Source: Drosophila pseudoobscura (Eukaryota > Arthropoda > Insecta > Diptera > Drosophilidae). From it: a stretch of 64,000 nt of DNA. The stretch spans positions 6,076,001 through 6,140,000 of the forward strand of contig NC_046680.1 of NCBI RefSeq assembly GCF_009870125.1, written 5' to 3'. The first letter of the stretch is position 1; each line of letters opens with the position of its first letter. Of this stretch, positions 1-14,620 are shown piece by piece. Both the position numbers and the translations under genes were made by a program. The notes beneath the pieces were generated by a model. It searched no databases and was not told where the DNA came from. It was given only the letters and a program-made list of their open reading frames with translations.

Positions 1-3000
1 TATGTCATACTGTATAATAAACCTCGAGGCTGATTACGATGAAGCCAGGAGGCAGACAGTCACTGAGTCGCACAGAATCCTTGTAATATCCATTGTGTAT
101 CTCGGAATGGCAGTACTGTGGCCCAGAGACACATTTAAAACCATTTTCCACTCTTTCACTTTGCATGTAAATTCGTGAGATGGAGATTCTTTTGTTCCCA
201 AAACAGCAATTACCGCCGCTACTGCTGTGGGGGTAATCTCAAGTTATAAGTAGTTCCAAGGGAGAGGCCCGGCACGCTCCTATTGCCATTGGCAGCAGCA
301 AAGTGCAGCAGTACAGCAGAACGGCCTTTGCTCCCCCTCTAATCTATTCATTAGCCAACCCCTTTGTACGCTTTCTTTGGCTTTTAGCAGCTGCAAATTG
401 AATACAAAAAACTATGAAATGCTTAACGGCACAATTGGGCAGTCAACCAGAAGACGACGTGGAAAGTGCGTGCCAATAAACATTAAATAAATATTTACGC
501 AGACAGATAGACAGATAGACAGGCAGACAATCCAAAACAGCTTGAGGCCCGGGCTAGGCACAAGGGAGAGAAGGAGCGGGGTAGTTAGTGGCAGTGGAAC
601 GTGCTGAACATTTAATACCTTCGCACATCGTTAGAACCGAGCGAGAATCGGAATCCCAAGACACGACAAGCAGCTGATAATGATGACGATGACCTGGACC
701 TCCGCTGTATCCCCATCCCCATCCCCATCCGTCCGCATACTGTCCATGTCCATGACGATGTCCATCCGTTTGTTTTCACGCTGTGCTTTTTCTCTTCTTT
801 TTTTTGTTGACAGCATAATTACGTTGATGACAGACGTTCGGCGGGGCCGGGGGAGACGACTCTAGACTCTAAGCAAACACACAGCCACAGCCACAGCCAC
901 TGACACACTGACACACAGGCAGACACTGCAATGGACATGGACACGGACATGGATCGGTCGGCGCCACCATTAAGTGACCCCGGAGAGAGAGAGAGGGAGG
1001 GGGAGACAGTAGCAGGACTCTCCCTCTGCTTTGTGTGCCTCTGTTTGCGGCAGCAGGTGTTCTCTTGTGGTTAAAGGCCATAATGGAGAGTAGAGCACCG
1101 CACAATGGGGCATGCTATAAATAAAGTGCAAGCTTTAGCTCCTGCCAATAGATTATCGCCATGAACAGAGCTACTCTGGGAGCCAGCACTGGACTGCAAG
1201 GAGATCGGACACCAAATACTTGTACTCCACTTGTACCTAACACCCACAAGCCCACAACGAAACCCCAAACCCAATAATGTTAGACGACAGGAAAATAGCT
1301 GCACTGCATATGCCATATCGGGGATGTATGGAAAGCATTTCCTGACAAGAAAAACTGCCCGAGGCACAGCACGCACACGCACACGCATACGCATTCAAAA
1401 ACACGAATACTCGTACCGAACGAACAATTCGAAAACTTTTGTTTTGCCAAGTGGGGAGAAAGTTTGTCCGTAAGGCAACCGATGGCCGCTGCTCCGCCTT
1501 GTTACTAATAGTCGGAGTCATGGGCCTGGCAGCCGTCTCGCAATAATGGTAATGATGCCACACCCCCTGCACTACGACCATCACACTACTGTAATTGTGT
1601 TGTGGCAACAACAAATAACTGAGTAAGCAAGTTTTCGCATCTGAAAATGCTTTTGCAATGAAATGCATTGCTATGTTGGTACCGCTCCAGCTCTTGAAAG
1701 TCGCTCCTCCACTCGCTGCTTCCGTGTGTGCGTGTGGCAGCCACATTACGGCCAATTAGAGAGCGCATGCAACTCCCAGGACAAAGGAAAATGCCTGTTC
1801 AACGAGCTTGAAACTTTGTCAAAGGATTCTCTCCAAGCTGAATGTCAATGTCAGGTGGTAACTGTCAGGGCGCTGGAGCTACAGGTAAGAGTGCGAGGCT
1901 TAAAGCCTGACATTCACCGACTTTAAGAGAGGTTAGTTTCCCAGCAGGCTCCAAGGACCTTCGATCTGCACTGAGGAGAGCCCTTGCATATGCAATCAAA
2001 ATGTAAAATCCCTATCAAAGGGGGAGCGCGTGCTTCCACACCCTCGGCAGGAATGTAGCGAATGTTCTGTTAAATATTCAGTTCGCACAAATGAAATGAA
2101 ATTGCATCAAATCACTGTGGGAGTCGCCCTACAATAGTTCCTCTTTCTTTCTCTGTCTGCGGGAAGCATTTACTGCACTTTTTCGCTCTCCCGCGTGCAC
2201 GCAAACGTGTACTGAATTTGCACACAAATCGGCGGAGAATTCATTTGCTCGACATCTTTCCAATTTGTTTTTCCAGCTTCCATTCCGGGGGAAACAGGTA
2301 TTTTTGCAGTGAAACTTTAAGCCCGAGCCTCAAACCAGATCTGCTGGCAGCGGCTTGTCATTTGCATACAACGGGAAATCGTACAGTTCCGTGACCCACA
2401 AAAGAAACAGTTTAAACGGAAACACGGAGTTACCCAAATCACAGAACACATGCTGCCCATCGGCTGCGAAAGGCGAAGAGCACGGACACGGACACGGACA
2501 CAAGACATGGGTCCAGAGCTCTACGCTTGTCATAAAGATGTCATAAAGGTCGCCCCAAAACCCCCCAAATCTGCGATGGGTCACCTCAGATTATAGAATG
2601 GGGCAGGGCATAGCCGAGTTGGCTTCGCTTCCTGTTACGGCTTTGTGTCCTTAATTGTTCCAGAAATCTCCTTTGGTGTTGAAGATTTAAGATTTTTGCT
2701 TGGATTGTTTTTCTTACAAATTAAACCACAACAGCATACGATTTCAAATGCTCAACTTCTGTGAATGGTTTCTTGGTGCCTTGGATATTCTCTTTCTCGA
2801 ATAAATGCCTAGTTTCTGTGAGGAAAAACTTTAATCTATTTGACTTGCACTCTGAGCCGAATCTCGACTGTTGAATTATTCAAGTTTATCCCACAAGGCT
2901 TTGTCTTTGGAAACAATAACTTGACATTCGGCCGGAAACAATTTAATTTGGCCTATTTACCGACCGCATTACCCAAAAGTTGGATGTAAATTAATTTGGG

Positions 3001-4983
3001 ATAATTGCTTTTGCGTTTGCACCGCGCGGGAAAGTTTTCCGGGTTTACATTTCCACCCACAAGGCGCCACAAGGAGGATCCTGTGGCGGGCAGATAGCAA
3101 AGCTCCTAATGAATTTCTACTCGACTCGAATCTACTGTCGACTGTTTATGGGGCAGCCAGCAGCCAGCCGATGAAAGTTTCAACATTATCCACAGCCAGA
3201 GCGTGTCCTGTCCTCTTGGGTTCGGGTTCGCGTTCGGGTTGTGTTTCGGGCTGGGGTTCCTTAGTCTGTCTGTGTCACTCGAATGATTAAAGATTTTGTT
3301 TTATGGCCCTCTGCCACGGCTACTACTTTCTTGCCACAATTTATCAACTTTCAAGGTTGTCCACTGCAGCAGTAGTAAAAAGTTTGACATTTTGCTTCGA
3401 GGCCATAAAATGTCTAATTTAATCAACTTTAACTTTGCCGCCGGACCCCGATCCCTGCCCCCACGTTTATTGACGGAGTTCAAAGCCATATTTCACGGAC
3501 GGCCATAAAACTCGTATAGTTTTTCCTTGGCCGTAGAGAGAGCGTGAGAACCCTTTAAATATTCAATTGAGGCCCTGTACACCTACACCTACACCTACGT
3601 TCCGTCCGATGAATAGTCGCCATGGATGGTGCCATGAAAAAGGTCATGAACAATGATTGATGATCGCCTGTCGCCTGTCGCCTGCCACTCCAAACTCTCG
3701 ATTCCGTGGCTAAAAAGTCATCAGAAATGGCTGTTGCGGTGCTTGAGATGCAGCGAACGCTCTGCGGAAAGCTCCCACAAACAACATCCGCAGCCCTCTC
3801 TTCTAATTAACTCATGAAAGTGCTAAGAACGTGGTAATTTCATGTTGCTCCGAAGAAAACCCCTCCTTGTGTGTAGTCCTGTCATCGGGGACCTGACAAC
3901 GACAGCGAAAGCGGTTTCTCACTCCGTTAATTAGTGAAATGTTTCTGTCTGCAAGTCACTACAAACGGATTCGCGGGCAGAGAAAATGAGAGAAAAGCTT
4001 GTTTTCCAGGAGTTTCAGGCTTCAAAGGAGTGCTCTCGAGAATAGATCTTGATGTGCTTTTGTGTAATCAAATTGTAATGTAATCCCGGTGCATTGTTTT
4101 AATTAGGTACTCTTTTCCACTGACAATCAGACCCCTCTGCCGTTGGCAGATGACGAGTGCAAAGCTTTCCCTTGTTGCACCACACAACAAACTTCAATTA
4201 GTTTATGATTTCCGACCGGAGATGGCAAAAGTTTTCACCGCAGCAAAAACAATGTCACATATTACACTTGGAATGTATACGTACTTGCAAAATACGTAGA
4301 TTGCAAAATAAATAAAAATAAAGACTAAGAAAGTATGCAGAAAAGTAGGAGAAAGCCTGGTGAAGGACGATCTCCCTGCGGTAGACGCGGAAACACCAAC
4401 AATGCCAGGACAGCAGCCTCGTGTCTCTCTGTAGCATCTGAAAGCATATTTAATGAGGTCCCTGTTTCTCTGACTCTCGGTTGCAATCGCATGTGGCACT
4501 CACTCATTTGGCATTCAGTAATGTTTGTTTGCATAAGCTGCCGCAGAGAAATGGAGAAGGGGGATAGGACCACTTCTGGCTTCACAGATTTCATGGTCCT
4601 GTATAAAATATATTGTATGCGTCGCGGTGGCGTCTACTTAATATGCGCAGTGCGATGCTCGGACCGGGAATATGAATGGGAGCCCTAAGAAGGTACTGGA
4701 GTGATTAGGTCTTGGCCAGTATTCAAATGTTCTTACATGCGGCTTGCGTATCACTGTTTTGCTTATTTAATGCGTCTTTTGACCCAATTTACAGCATATT
4801 TTCTACACTATCTCAATTCTTGTGTCCAGCTTAAACTCTGGGGAAAAACGTTGCATGTGGGTAACGTGGTCAGTGCACCACAGACCAACACATAGGACAC
4901 AGGGACACCATGGCGAAGAGCTGCTGCAGGAAAGAAAATGGAATTTTCCATTAGATTGGCTTTTTGCAATCATATCGAGAACA

Positions 4984-5019
4984 GGACCCGGACCCGGACC
5001 CGGACCCGGACCCGGACCA
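4984..5019. repeat. Hexanucleotide repeat (GGACCC)n
   Basis: Five perfect copies of GGACCC are followed by one copy with a final A. The tract is GC-rich inside AT-rich DNA and creates Pro-Gly chance frames on both strands. Confidence 0.95.
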
Positions 5020-7725
5020 GGAGCACAACATGAACTCAATTTAGTTTTTGGTGTCTTAAAGCAACAGTTGTTGCTGTTCCACACACACACTAACACCCAT
5101 CCACAGCGAGGAGGAGGCGGACATTAATCAGGCCGGGGCATGCCTATCACTGAAGACCGCCCTGCAGTCCGTTTAGTTTTAAGCGACAAGCACTTAGTCG
5201 CAGAGAGTGTCCGCCCGGCTCACACACAGCAACACCCACGCATAGACACTCATAAAGCACTCGCCCGTGACAGAATTGCGTGCAACACGTACACGACTCC
5301 TGCCACATGGTCTCGCCCGCCTTACATTGACACCCCTCCGCCACTCAGATGTCAGTTCAATAACTCACAACTGGAATTCCCTTGCACGCTGCACTTTACC
5401 GGTTGCCAGGGCGACTTTAGCTCTGGGAGAATGAAAGTGGATCCATTTCGCCCAATCCTGCCAGTGTCCACAGTATTCTGCATATTCCATGTCCATTTCA
5501 GTGCTCTCGAGCATTGGATTATTCGCTTAATCGGACCGGCAAAGACACAACAAAAGGGGGCCCATCACCGGGCACTGTTAAAATCTTTAGAATTCGTTCG
5601 CAAGTTCCTGAAATTATCCTACATCTAGGGGACAGTGGGGATATTCTATGCCTTAAAATCAAACAGATGCAAAACACCCACAGACACCCTCATTAATAAA
5701 CATCACGTATCGTGTAATTAAACGAAATGTGATTGCCATTTCCCTTTCGCCTTTTCGTTGTCCAAAAACAGGCGAATGTTCGAACTCAAAAACAGCCATT
5801 AGTACGCAAATAATTTCATAAATGTGCCACCAACAAATACCAAACACAAATCTGGTTTTTGCATCAACTATTATTTAATTAAAACAAGTATGCCTTGTGT
5901 TTTTGTTCTTTTTTTTAAATTAAATTTCCATTCAATTTGAAAAGTTTTTCAGTTATTGCAAAAGTAATTGATCAATAAATGGTGTTTTTAAGTGATATTA
6001 ATTTGCAAATGAAACGGGAAAAGCGACAAGCAAAAGCAATAAGTTGAGGCAACAATAACCAATCGAGGGCTTGCCAGCATATACGACCATGGAATAGTGG
6101 GTCCCAGAGTGAGAATCCTTTTGTTTTTGTGCTCCCCCGTGCTGACAGACAGGCCAGGCCACAAATCGACAGGCGAAACGGATGAAAGGGTTGGCTTTCA
6201 GTTGATGGCTTTCGGTTCGTGTAAAAAATGTCAAAGAATCCAAGCAGCATTACTCGTGGAACAGAATACCTTTCTCCTGGGCGCAGACAAGCAATTTGTT
6301 TCCCGTGTGCTGTTCCCGTGTGCGGCCTTCCCTTTGAAGCACATCTTTCATCATTCACGGGAGGTATTGCCAAAACCTTCGGAATTTTACAATAGTTTTC
6401 TTCTGCTTTGCAAATTTTAATTTAGATTTCATGTTGTTCTGCTTGATTTTAAAATACTTTCAGCCAATGAGTCCCTTTTTGTGAAAAAAAGAAAGATGAT
6501 AATTGGTTTTCTTGATTAAGTTTTGTTTTCCCTGGAATGTAATTCCATATAATTGGACAAATATTCGAAAGACAAGAATAAACAAAGTCAGCTGCTTATT
6601 AGTTTGGGGATGGAATGCAATCAATGGAGCTCTCCATGTCCTCTTCTCAAATGTCAAGGGGATCCGGCCCTTGTGGGCGATAACTGAAGAAATAATTGCT
6701 TTTTCGGCAAGTAATCATCTTTATTTGTGAGTGGCGTTGCAATGTGACTCCAGCAATGTAAAATCCCTACTTCCCTACTGCCTCCTTTATGGTCTTTGCG
6801 ATTGAGGCATGGAAATCATGAAGCTTTGATTCAATGTAAAATGTACCTCAGGAAATGGATTAGCCATAAGTGCGGGGCCCTGATGATTCCTTCCCATCCA
6901 GCCCCATCTTTGACAGTTGACGAGTATGTGCTCCTTATCAAATATTCAGAGGAGGAGACATGTGTGTGATCTATAATTTATGGGCTGTAAGAGGTCGTAA
7001 AGCACTCGTTGGACTCATTTTCAATGCGCTTGGCTTTCCTTTTTTCAATTACATTGCTTTTGGGGCACAGCATAAGTGCCCCACTGCCAGCTGCTGCACA
7101 AATGTACATAAAATTAATTGCATTGCCAGCTGCAAGCATCTAATTAAATTAAGCGCAACACGAGAGCAGAAGGCGCAAAGAAATATCCATGGGCAGGCCA
7201 TATTTAAACTCGCTTTTTACACACATTTGGAATGCGATTGGAGAGGTTCTCAGAGTCCTTCAATTAGTATAGAAATACCCGCTTAAAACACTCTCATCAT
7301 ATCATAGGGCAATCCATACACTATACATCTGAATGGGCTGGAAAATCTACACATTATACGCATAAGTGCTGATGCTGCTGCTGCTGCTGTTGCCGCTAGT
7401 TGCTTGGCAACAGAACATAAACTGGCATAAATAACGAGCATCGAACATTCGGATAACTCGAATAACAACACGAAATAAAGGCCAACTGTCGACTGCAGTC
7501 CCAGACCCATTCACTGGGAAGGGAGCCCAACAATTCCCAAACAGCCAAATTCATTCGCTCATGTGGAAAACTATTGTGTGCAGCATTTTTACACTTCCCC
7601 ACCGGATACCCCCCCACCGCACAAAAAGCGGAAGCGGAAGAATGGGAATAGAATTTCCAGCTGAGATCGAATCGTGTGTGCGAATAGAGTATACTCGTAT
7701 CAACATGTTTTGACTTTTATGGTAC

Positions 7726-7774
7726 TGCCGCCATGCCGCCATGAGGCTATGCCGCCATGAGGGTATGCCGCCAT
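7726..7774. repeat. Tandem repeat with 16-bp period
   Basis: The core TGCCGCCAT occurs four times; the last three copies are spaced 16 bp apart and separated by ATGAGG-type segments. It is a small minisatellite with no coding context. Confidence 0.85.
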
Positions 7775-8152
7775 ATCGCATGTCCCTTGATATGCTTACG
7801 ACCATTATCATGGTCGCCTGCCCCTCAATAGACGTCAGGTTAATAGGCAAATAGGAGGCCGGGCCAAGCTTGACGATAATCCAGTGCTTTTGTCGCTGCA
7901 GCTGTTGACGGACTCTCGCGACCAGAAAACTGTTCGGCTTCCCTCCATTCAAAACTACACCCGTACTCCTTTTCCCGTCGTTGGCAATGTTGGCATTCTG
8001 CCATTGTCTGATTATATTCTGCCTGGCTGGCACTGCCATTTCCCCGACCAACTGCGGCTCCCTTGCCACAAAAAAATGGGGCAAAGCCAGCATAAACGGG
8101 GTGTCATAAAAAAATGGCGTCAATTGGCGACGCGTTAGCCTGACAAATTGCT

Positions 8153-8179
8153 GAGCTGTTCAGAGCTGTTCAGAGCTGT
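8153..8179. repeat. Tandem repeat with 10-bp period
   Basis: GAGCTGTTCA is present twice, followed by a partial third copy. There is no associated gene. Confidence 0.9.
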
Positions 8180-11100
8180 AAAAAGCGAAAATAATCGCTT
8201 GACTTTTGAGCTGCTGCCCAAACGCTTTGTCACGACACTACATGGCAGAACGTGGCGCAGAAGAATGTCTCTACGAGTGCGGGTATTCGTGTTTTATTCC
8301 CAAGACAAGACTGCAAGTAGTTTGTGGCAGCCATACAAAATGGGGGGAAGGCTCCATCGAATCGCAAAAAGGGAGACACAAAGTGATGTATTGGTGCGTC
8401 GCGAAACTCTGAGCGGAAACTGAATTTTCTCCATTTTCTGATACTACGATAAACGAGAAGCGATGCTTGAAATGGTAATTGGAGCTCAGAATGCCAAATT
8501 AAAGTATTGTGAAACCGAAAAGCAAAAAGAGAAGTGAGCTTAAGCCTTTAAGAGAGGCCACCCTCTCGCCCCTTAGAAAATAGGCACAACGAAAGCTGTG
8601 GACAAAATATGCAACTACTCGTACGAAACCTTAATTAGCCTAGAAATTAAAGAGCTCCGCATGGTGGACCCTATGGACAGAGGCAATCCTTGCCCCCTAC
8701 GGGGCACGAGCAACCTGCAACCATCGAGCTGTGAAATTGTTGGCATACCGCCTGCCTACGAGCAATTGTGCCAATTGTCTGCTGTCTTTTTGAGCAATGC
8801 ATGTCTGTTGGATTGCTGGGGAAAACTGCAGTCACTTCTACGTTGTGGGACAATGGGACCTCGAGTTGAAAAGGATTTCAAAAGTAGCAAAAAAACATAG
8901 TTTTGCGCCACGATTTAAAATTGTTTAAGCAGAGTGGTGCTTTTGGAGGGTAATTGGCCGGTGCCTGCTTCAGATCCAAATCAATCAATGAGCAAAATCC
9001 CCACAGAAGATGGACCGATGAATTAGCAACGATAAAATTGATGGCCCACAGATTTTTAAGCCCAATCATGATAAATGGCCAATTGAATAAGCGCACTTCT
9101 GGCAAACATATATATATATATTTTCTATGTAATTTCTTTTTCTATGCCATCCTGTTTATTATCGTGCTGAGCCACAACGAGGGGTGATCTAAAGAAAAGA
9201 GTGGGAACAAGCGATGGAGCATTCCATTTGTCTGGCAGTCAAAGTGGGGGCCGTGGGAAGAACGCGGGCAATGAGCCAGCGATTTATGGCAATCCATAAA
9301 ATGAAAGCCCGCAAGGGTAAGTGCAACACACAGTTTCCTGGCTTAAAGAGTCTTTATAAGTCGCATGGCCGTGGGGCCGTGGAGCTCATATGCTCTGATG
9401 AGCCGATGCTCTGATTTAAATGAAACAATCTGCAACCAATAGAAGCATCAGACGAGTAAGCACAGAAAAATAACAAAGGGAATGGCGCGCGGTCAGAGGA
9501 GGAGCATCCAACGGAACCAAGGCCCAGCGAAGCGAGACCAAAGAGCAAAAGCAGAGAGAGGCCAAAGGAAAATATTTGCATAAGTCAGGGAGAGAGAAGC
9601 TCAAATACGGTTTGCAATTCGGGGGACAAAGTCGCATTGGCAGAGTAGACTGCATACGCCGCACAGCACGATGCCACTAACAACATGCCAGCAATATCCA
9701 CACATCCACCATCCGCACATGCCACCCTGTGTGCTGCGTGGCGCAGTGCAGCGGCGTGAGGAGGAATATGTGTCAACATATTGCCGGAAGATGTTGCTCT
9801 GTTGTTTTTTCAGCCATGTCATGCGAGCAATATGCCAACAGAAACAGAAGCCTGACAACAATGCCGCACGACTAGCAATACGGGTGGGAGTGGCAGAGCA
9901 CTTAAGGGAGAACTCCATTGCCGCCTTAAATCCATAAAGAATAAACCATCAATGTATGACCACAACATACCACAGGGCTATGTATAACAAATCAAGCATA
10001 CGCAGTGAGGCCAGCAGAAGGTAGGACCACCTTGACAGTGGCCATGCGGCTAATGGGCCAGGCGACAATTTAATTGCTTTCGAATCATGGCCAGGCCCCC
10101 AGCAGCTCTGACAAACTAATTAAAGTCGAGAAAGTCCCTTAATCGGGGAGAAGCTGGTGGAATGGTGGACCGTAATAATAAATTCATGGAGCTCCAGTGG
10201 CAGCCGCACTCGTAGCACTGAGTGTGTACAGCAAACGGCGCAAAGAAGACGCGGCTCGTATTAAAAAGCCATTGCCTCCTACAAGGCGCTCTTTTGCCGA
10301 TGGGCGCAAAAATTATACAAGTACGCGGGAAAGGGGCCTCGAAAGGCAACGCAACGCAATGATTGTACACCTATTAATGATGTACACTGTACAGTGTAAA
10401 AGTGTAAGGAATACGGAAAGCAGAAGCCACAAGGCATCGAGAAACATTAATCTCCAAGGTAAAAGGAAAGCCGGCAGTAAAGTGAATTAATTAACACAGT
10501 GAAACGCAGTGGGCGTTTATTGTAATGGGATTTTTTTGGGACAGCAATAAAAGCAAGATGAAAAATCGTATAAATTCATCCCATTACCAGTTCATTTGAC
10601 CGCCGATATCTTAAGCTCTGGAAAGAGACAAATGACAATTAAAGGTGGAAAGTACTCTCGTATGATTTCTGAAAGAATTCCAGGCCTCTGCTATTTTTCG
10701 TATCGGTAGAAGACAAAATTCTTTGCATTCCTTACCGGACATTTTCCATCTTTTCTCTGCATTTTTGCCCCATAAAAGTATTTTTGGTGTAACGAAATAC
10801 TCTTGCAGCAGGCAAATACCTTTGTATGCACATATCCTTGTAAATCCTTCCGCTTGCAGGTGAAAAAATTCATTACCATTGTTATATTCGCGAATTATTT
10901 ACCCATTTTCGAAAATTGTTCGACATTTTTCAATTAAATAATGCAAATTTGAAATTCCACGCCACGAATTGGTTAATGTGGCAGAATTGTCCATAGCTGC
11001 CACAGACTAAGGTCTAAGCCATCGTATATTAAAACCCATACCCGAATAGGATATTTTTTTCCGGGGAGTAATCAAAAATACCACTAAATCGAAAGAGCCA

Positions 11101-14100
11101 TCAAATATGTTTATGCAAAATTGGTTCTCTAAAATCCTGCCAGGAAAATCAGTAATTGGCTAATTTAGTTTTGCGTTTGTTTGTTAATTATAAAAACAGT
11201 CACCTGATGAAATGGGAATTGGGATACTTACACGATTTGAAGGGTCTTCAAATAACATAAGCTAGAAATATAATTGTATCTCTAATTGTGGTACTCTGTC
11301 GTACTCTTACAGGGAACACATATCAGCAGAGATGGCAGATGGAGGGAGAAAATAACACAGGGATCATCTCTTTTATTAACGAGCGAGCGAACCTCCTGTG
11401 CAGGGGGCCTGCCCCCTAGTATAATTATATTCTTTATCAGTTTAAAGATAAATCCCCACTATATGTACCCGTAATTCGAAGCTTCGAGGATCTATCCATA
11501 TAGGATGGTGCTCTGTGGCTTTTGCGCCATTTCCTTACAGACCAAAGGGGAGACCTACATACACATCTGCCATATTTGGGGTCTCGTAGCACCTTTTTCC
11601 CTGGTTAATGATCCCCAGCGGCAAGTAGGAGCCAGTAGGAAGCTGAACTTTGTCATTTACCACTGGGCCTAATTGCTTGAGACAACGCCGGGAGACAGAG
11701 GTGGCAAATGCAACCATTAATGTGTCAGCATTGGCAATTTATGCGGCTGATAAGTAGGCTTGTGCGGCCGATGGCCCATGTGAGTGCCTAAGTAAATGTT
11801 TGGCCGCCTGTTTCCTGCCGCCTGCTGCCTGCCTGTTAGATGTCTCTCGGCTCTGGCGGCAAATCCAAACATAAATTAAGTTGCAGGAAATCTACGTAAT
11901 TTATGCACACACTGAGACAGACGATGTGGGCGAACGGCTGCTCTCCTCGCCCATAAATTGTTTATTTTGCGGCTAATGTAATTTTTGGCAAATAATCATC
12001 TAATTTGTTCGCATCTGCTGGTCCTGGTCTCTGGGCTTCTTTGGGTTATGCATTTAATTTATCGTTACTCCGCATTGCCATCTTTAAGCTGAAAATCGCC
12101 TCAAAGGCCATGGCGAGAGCAAAGCCAAACATCAACATTTTCCATTTGCTCAGCAAACACAAAGACACTCCAGTAGAGATAGACGCACTGTCGAGCGGGT
12201 CCTTAAACGCTTTTCGTTTCATGTTGCTGTAACCCTTTGAAAGGCTTTGCGAAGACCAGGCAGTCTGTGGTCCCTGGCACGAAACTTGAAAGGACTTGCG
12301 GTGGCTATTGTCAGTCCCCCCAGCCTCCACCGCAACTAGTGTTCCGCAAGCAAACTGCTTCCGGTTGACACATGACAAAGGTCGCAGCCCTCTGCTTTTG
12401 TAATGAACCAAACCCCGCTCTCAGATCCATCATATGGCCATGTCCCGTTGACCAAAGAAGCGCCATGCACCCCGGACCTCACTGCAGCTCCTGCTGAGAT
12501 TTATAGCCGTACTGGCTGGATGTCCCAAACGGGTGTGAGGTTGGGAGAGGCAGCAGGGCTCAACACGTACTTGCCTCAAACGTGGCACTTCTCAAATGCC
12601 ACTTTCCACTCGAAAGTCTGTGTATTTCGGCGAGTGGAAAACGTGTCCACAGACACAGCTGGCGCAATGCAATATAGTTCTGGCTCGAACCAAAATGTGT
12701 GGCATTTTCCACGGCGGCAATTGGCGACGAATCTCGTGATGAAAGAGCTGCTGGAATACTTTTTAGACACGGAGTCGCAGCGGAGGCACATTCCAGCGAG
12801 AGAGATCATGCAAATAAAATTTTCGTAATGCCAAAAACGACACAAACAATTTAATAAAATCCAGCTTAAAGGAAATTTACATGCTCCACGGCTCTCGACT
12901 GCGCGCTCGTCCCTCCTCCGCATGAAAATGTCTTTTTTGTCTGCGCTTCCAACGTACAAGTTTTTTGTGCATGCCAAACACGACTTTTGGCTCCATCTTC
13001 TATACTTTCCCTCTCCGTATGTCTGTGGCTGTGTCTGTTTCTGTGTCTGTGTCTGTGCTTTTGGGTTTCTCGCTTAACTTTTGGGCCTTGTTTGTCTGCT
13101 AGACATAGTTTCTTGGCCTTGCCCTTCAGTTGTGTGTGTGTGGGAGGTAGCTCTGGCTTTAAAAGCACTCCCTGCATTCGGATTCCTGCTCTCCGAAAAT
13201 CGAATTGGTTTTTACAATGTCTTCGGTCTAAATAAATGGTAATCAGCTCAAGTCATTGTCCGCTTCTTCCACCAACCAAAGGAATACACAAGTACAAATT
13301 ATGCAAATGTTCGAGCTCTTTAGCCAAGAGTTTAAGCAAGGGGACTTTCAACGTGATTGAAGTAATCTCAGTTCTAAGCTGCGATTTCCTCCGATTCAGG
13401 AGGGGCCACAAAAGTAGCCCACAATTATGACATATTTCTCCAGGAGGCACACTCATTCCCAATTTGCAGATACACATCTTAAAGGCCACACGCTGACATG
13501 CTCTTGTCACATGCAAAATACCCAGAGGAGCCGGTCCGGAAAAACACAATGAAATCCTATTAAATCGGAGCCCAGATCACCTGCCCTTCTGCCCTTCCAA
13601 GGAGCACAATTTTAATCATACAATGAAGAAATATTACACCTGCGGCGAATATTTCATCTTCGCATTCTCTCCTTGAAGCTCGAATCAAAAATAAATTTCA
13701 GAAAAAAGCAATCACTAGCCAGGGCCCCAAAGTGGTGGAGAGAAGGGGCGGAACTTGAACTAAAATATGATAAAGATACAAATTTGAATAAATTTTGCGT
13801 GGAGGTGAGACCCTTCTCGTATAAATGCAAATATGCGTGTAATCAGCTTACTTACGCATGTTTATTCCATCAGGAGTTATTCAATTTGGAAATTACGAGT
13901 ATATTCGATGGCCATAAACAAGTCCCCTCGCTGCAAGATGGACAGCGATGTTGGAGGGAGAAATATTTACTCGCCTTTCGCCTCTACATTGTACAATATG
14001 CTAATTTTTTTGAGCGAAGAGAGTGCTTCAATTAGGGACAAAAAATGTGGCTCGTGGCTTGATTTGCATAAATTTAAATAAGTCATTTAAATAAGGCTCG

Positions 14101-14590
14101 GCAGTGCTCTCGGCAGTCAGCAGTGCTCTCCCTGCGAATCCTTTTCGCCGTCCCACGACTGCATTCCCACACGACGTATGCGCAATTTTTTTGTTCCTTT
14201 TGATGCTTCTGTTCTGCCATTGCTTTTGTTTTATGTTTTCACGTTTTTTGTTGCTCTGGCAAAAAGTTATTTACCGTAAAAATATAACTTTTCTTATGCC
14301 GCTACTCTGTGTTCTCCCCCCCACCTCATTTTTCCCCTCAAGTGTACAACTGTTTGTTTATAGAATTTTCACTTTTTCGCCCACCTTTCTTTTTTGTCCT
14401 TCTGCAGCGGGGAAATAAATCTGTCGTCTGTAGTTTGCCTGCCATTTTCATATGCAAATATTACTAACAGAGCAGTGCTGAGAGCGCAGCACATCATCAT
14501 ATTTGCCATGCAAATAAATATGTTCTCGTTTGTATGACAGGCAGCCGAGCATGCAACTGAATTATCTGGCAACCGACTACTGGGTATGGC

Positions 14591-14596
14591 TTTATT
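14591..14596 (-). terminator. Poly(A) signal of the CBM39 gene
   Basis: TTTATT on the + strand reads AATAAA on the - strand, about 25 nt past the stop codon of the CBM39 frame. This spacing gives a very short 3' UTR, common for small fly genes. Confidence 0.6.
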
Positions 14597-14620
14597 TAAT
14601 CAACGTAACGGGTCCCATTT

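Larger units (their letters stand above)
1..14590. other. Non-coding stretch without a supported gene
   Basis: No open frame here shows a recognisable domain, consistent fly codon bias or a convincing splice structure. Content is AT-rich with A/T runs and many simple repeats, for example GA runs near 983-996, (ACCTAC)3 at 3578-3598, (GGACCC)6 at 4984-5019, a 16-bp repeat at 7726-7774 and a 10-bp repeat at 8153-8179. Three copies of TTTATGGCC/GGCCATAAA fall within 210 bp at 3300-3509 and one more lies at 13910. The longest ATG-started frames (5140-5628 and 12403-12828, both +) are discussed elsewhere and not called as genes. The stretch could be intergenic regulatory DNA or intron of a gene lying to the left; the sequence alone does not decide. 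Confidence 0.6.

Noticed and set aside
2600..2660. Segment resembling a tRNA arm (GCATAGCCGAGTTGGC)
   Set aside because: No cloverleaf can be drawn: the anticodon and TpsiC arms are absent, so it is not a tRNA gene.
5140..5628. ATG-started + strand frame of 162 codons
   Set aside because: No domain, mixed codon use and no promoter or splice support; one or two frames of this length are expected by chance in 64 kb.
7551..8123. Minus-strand frame of 190 codons
   Set aside because: It opens with TTG, runs through a minisatellite and has no recognisable domain.
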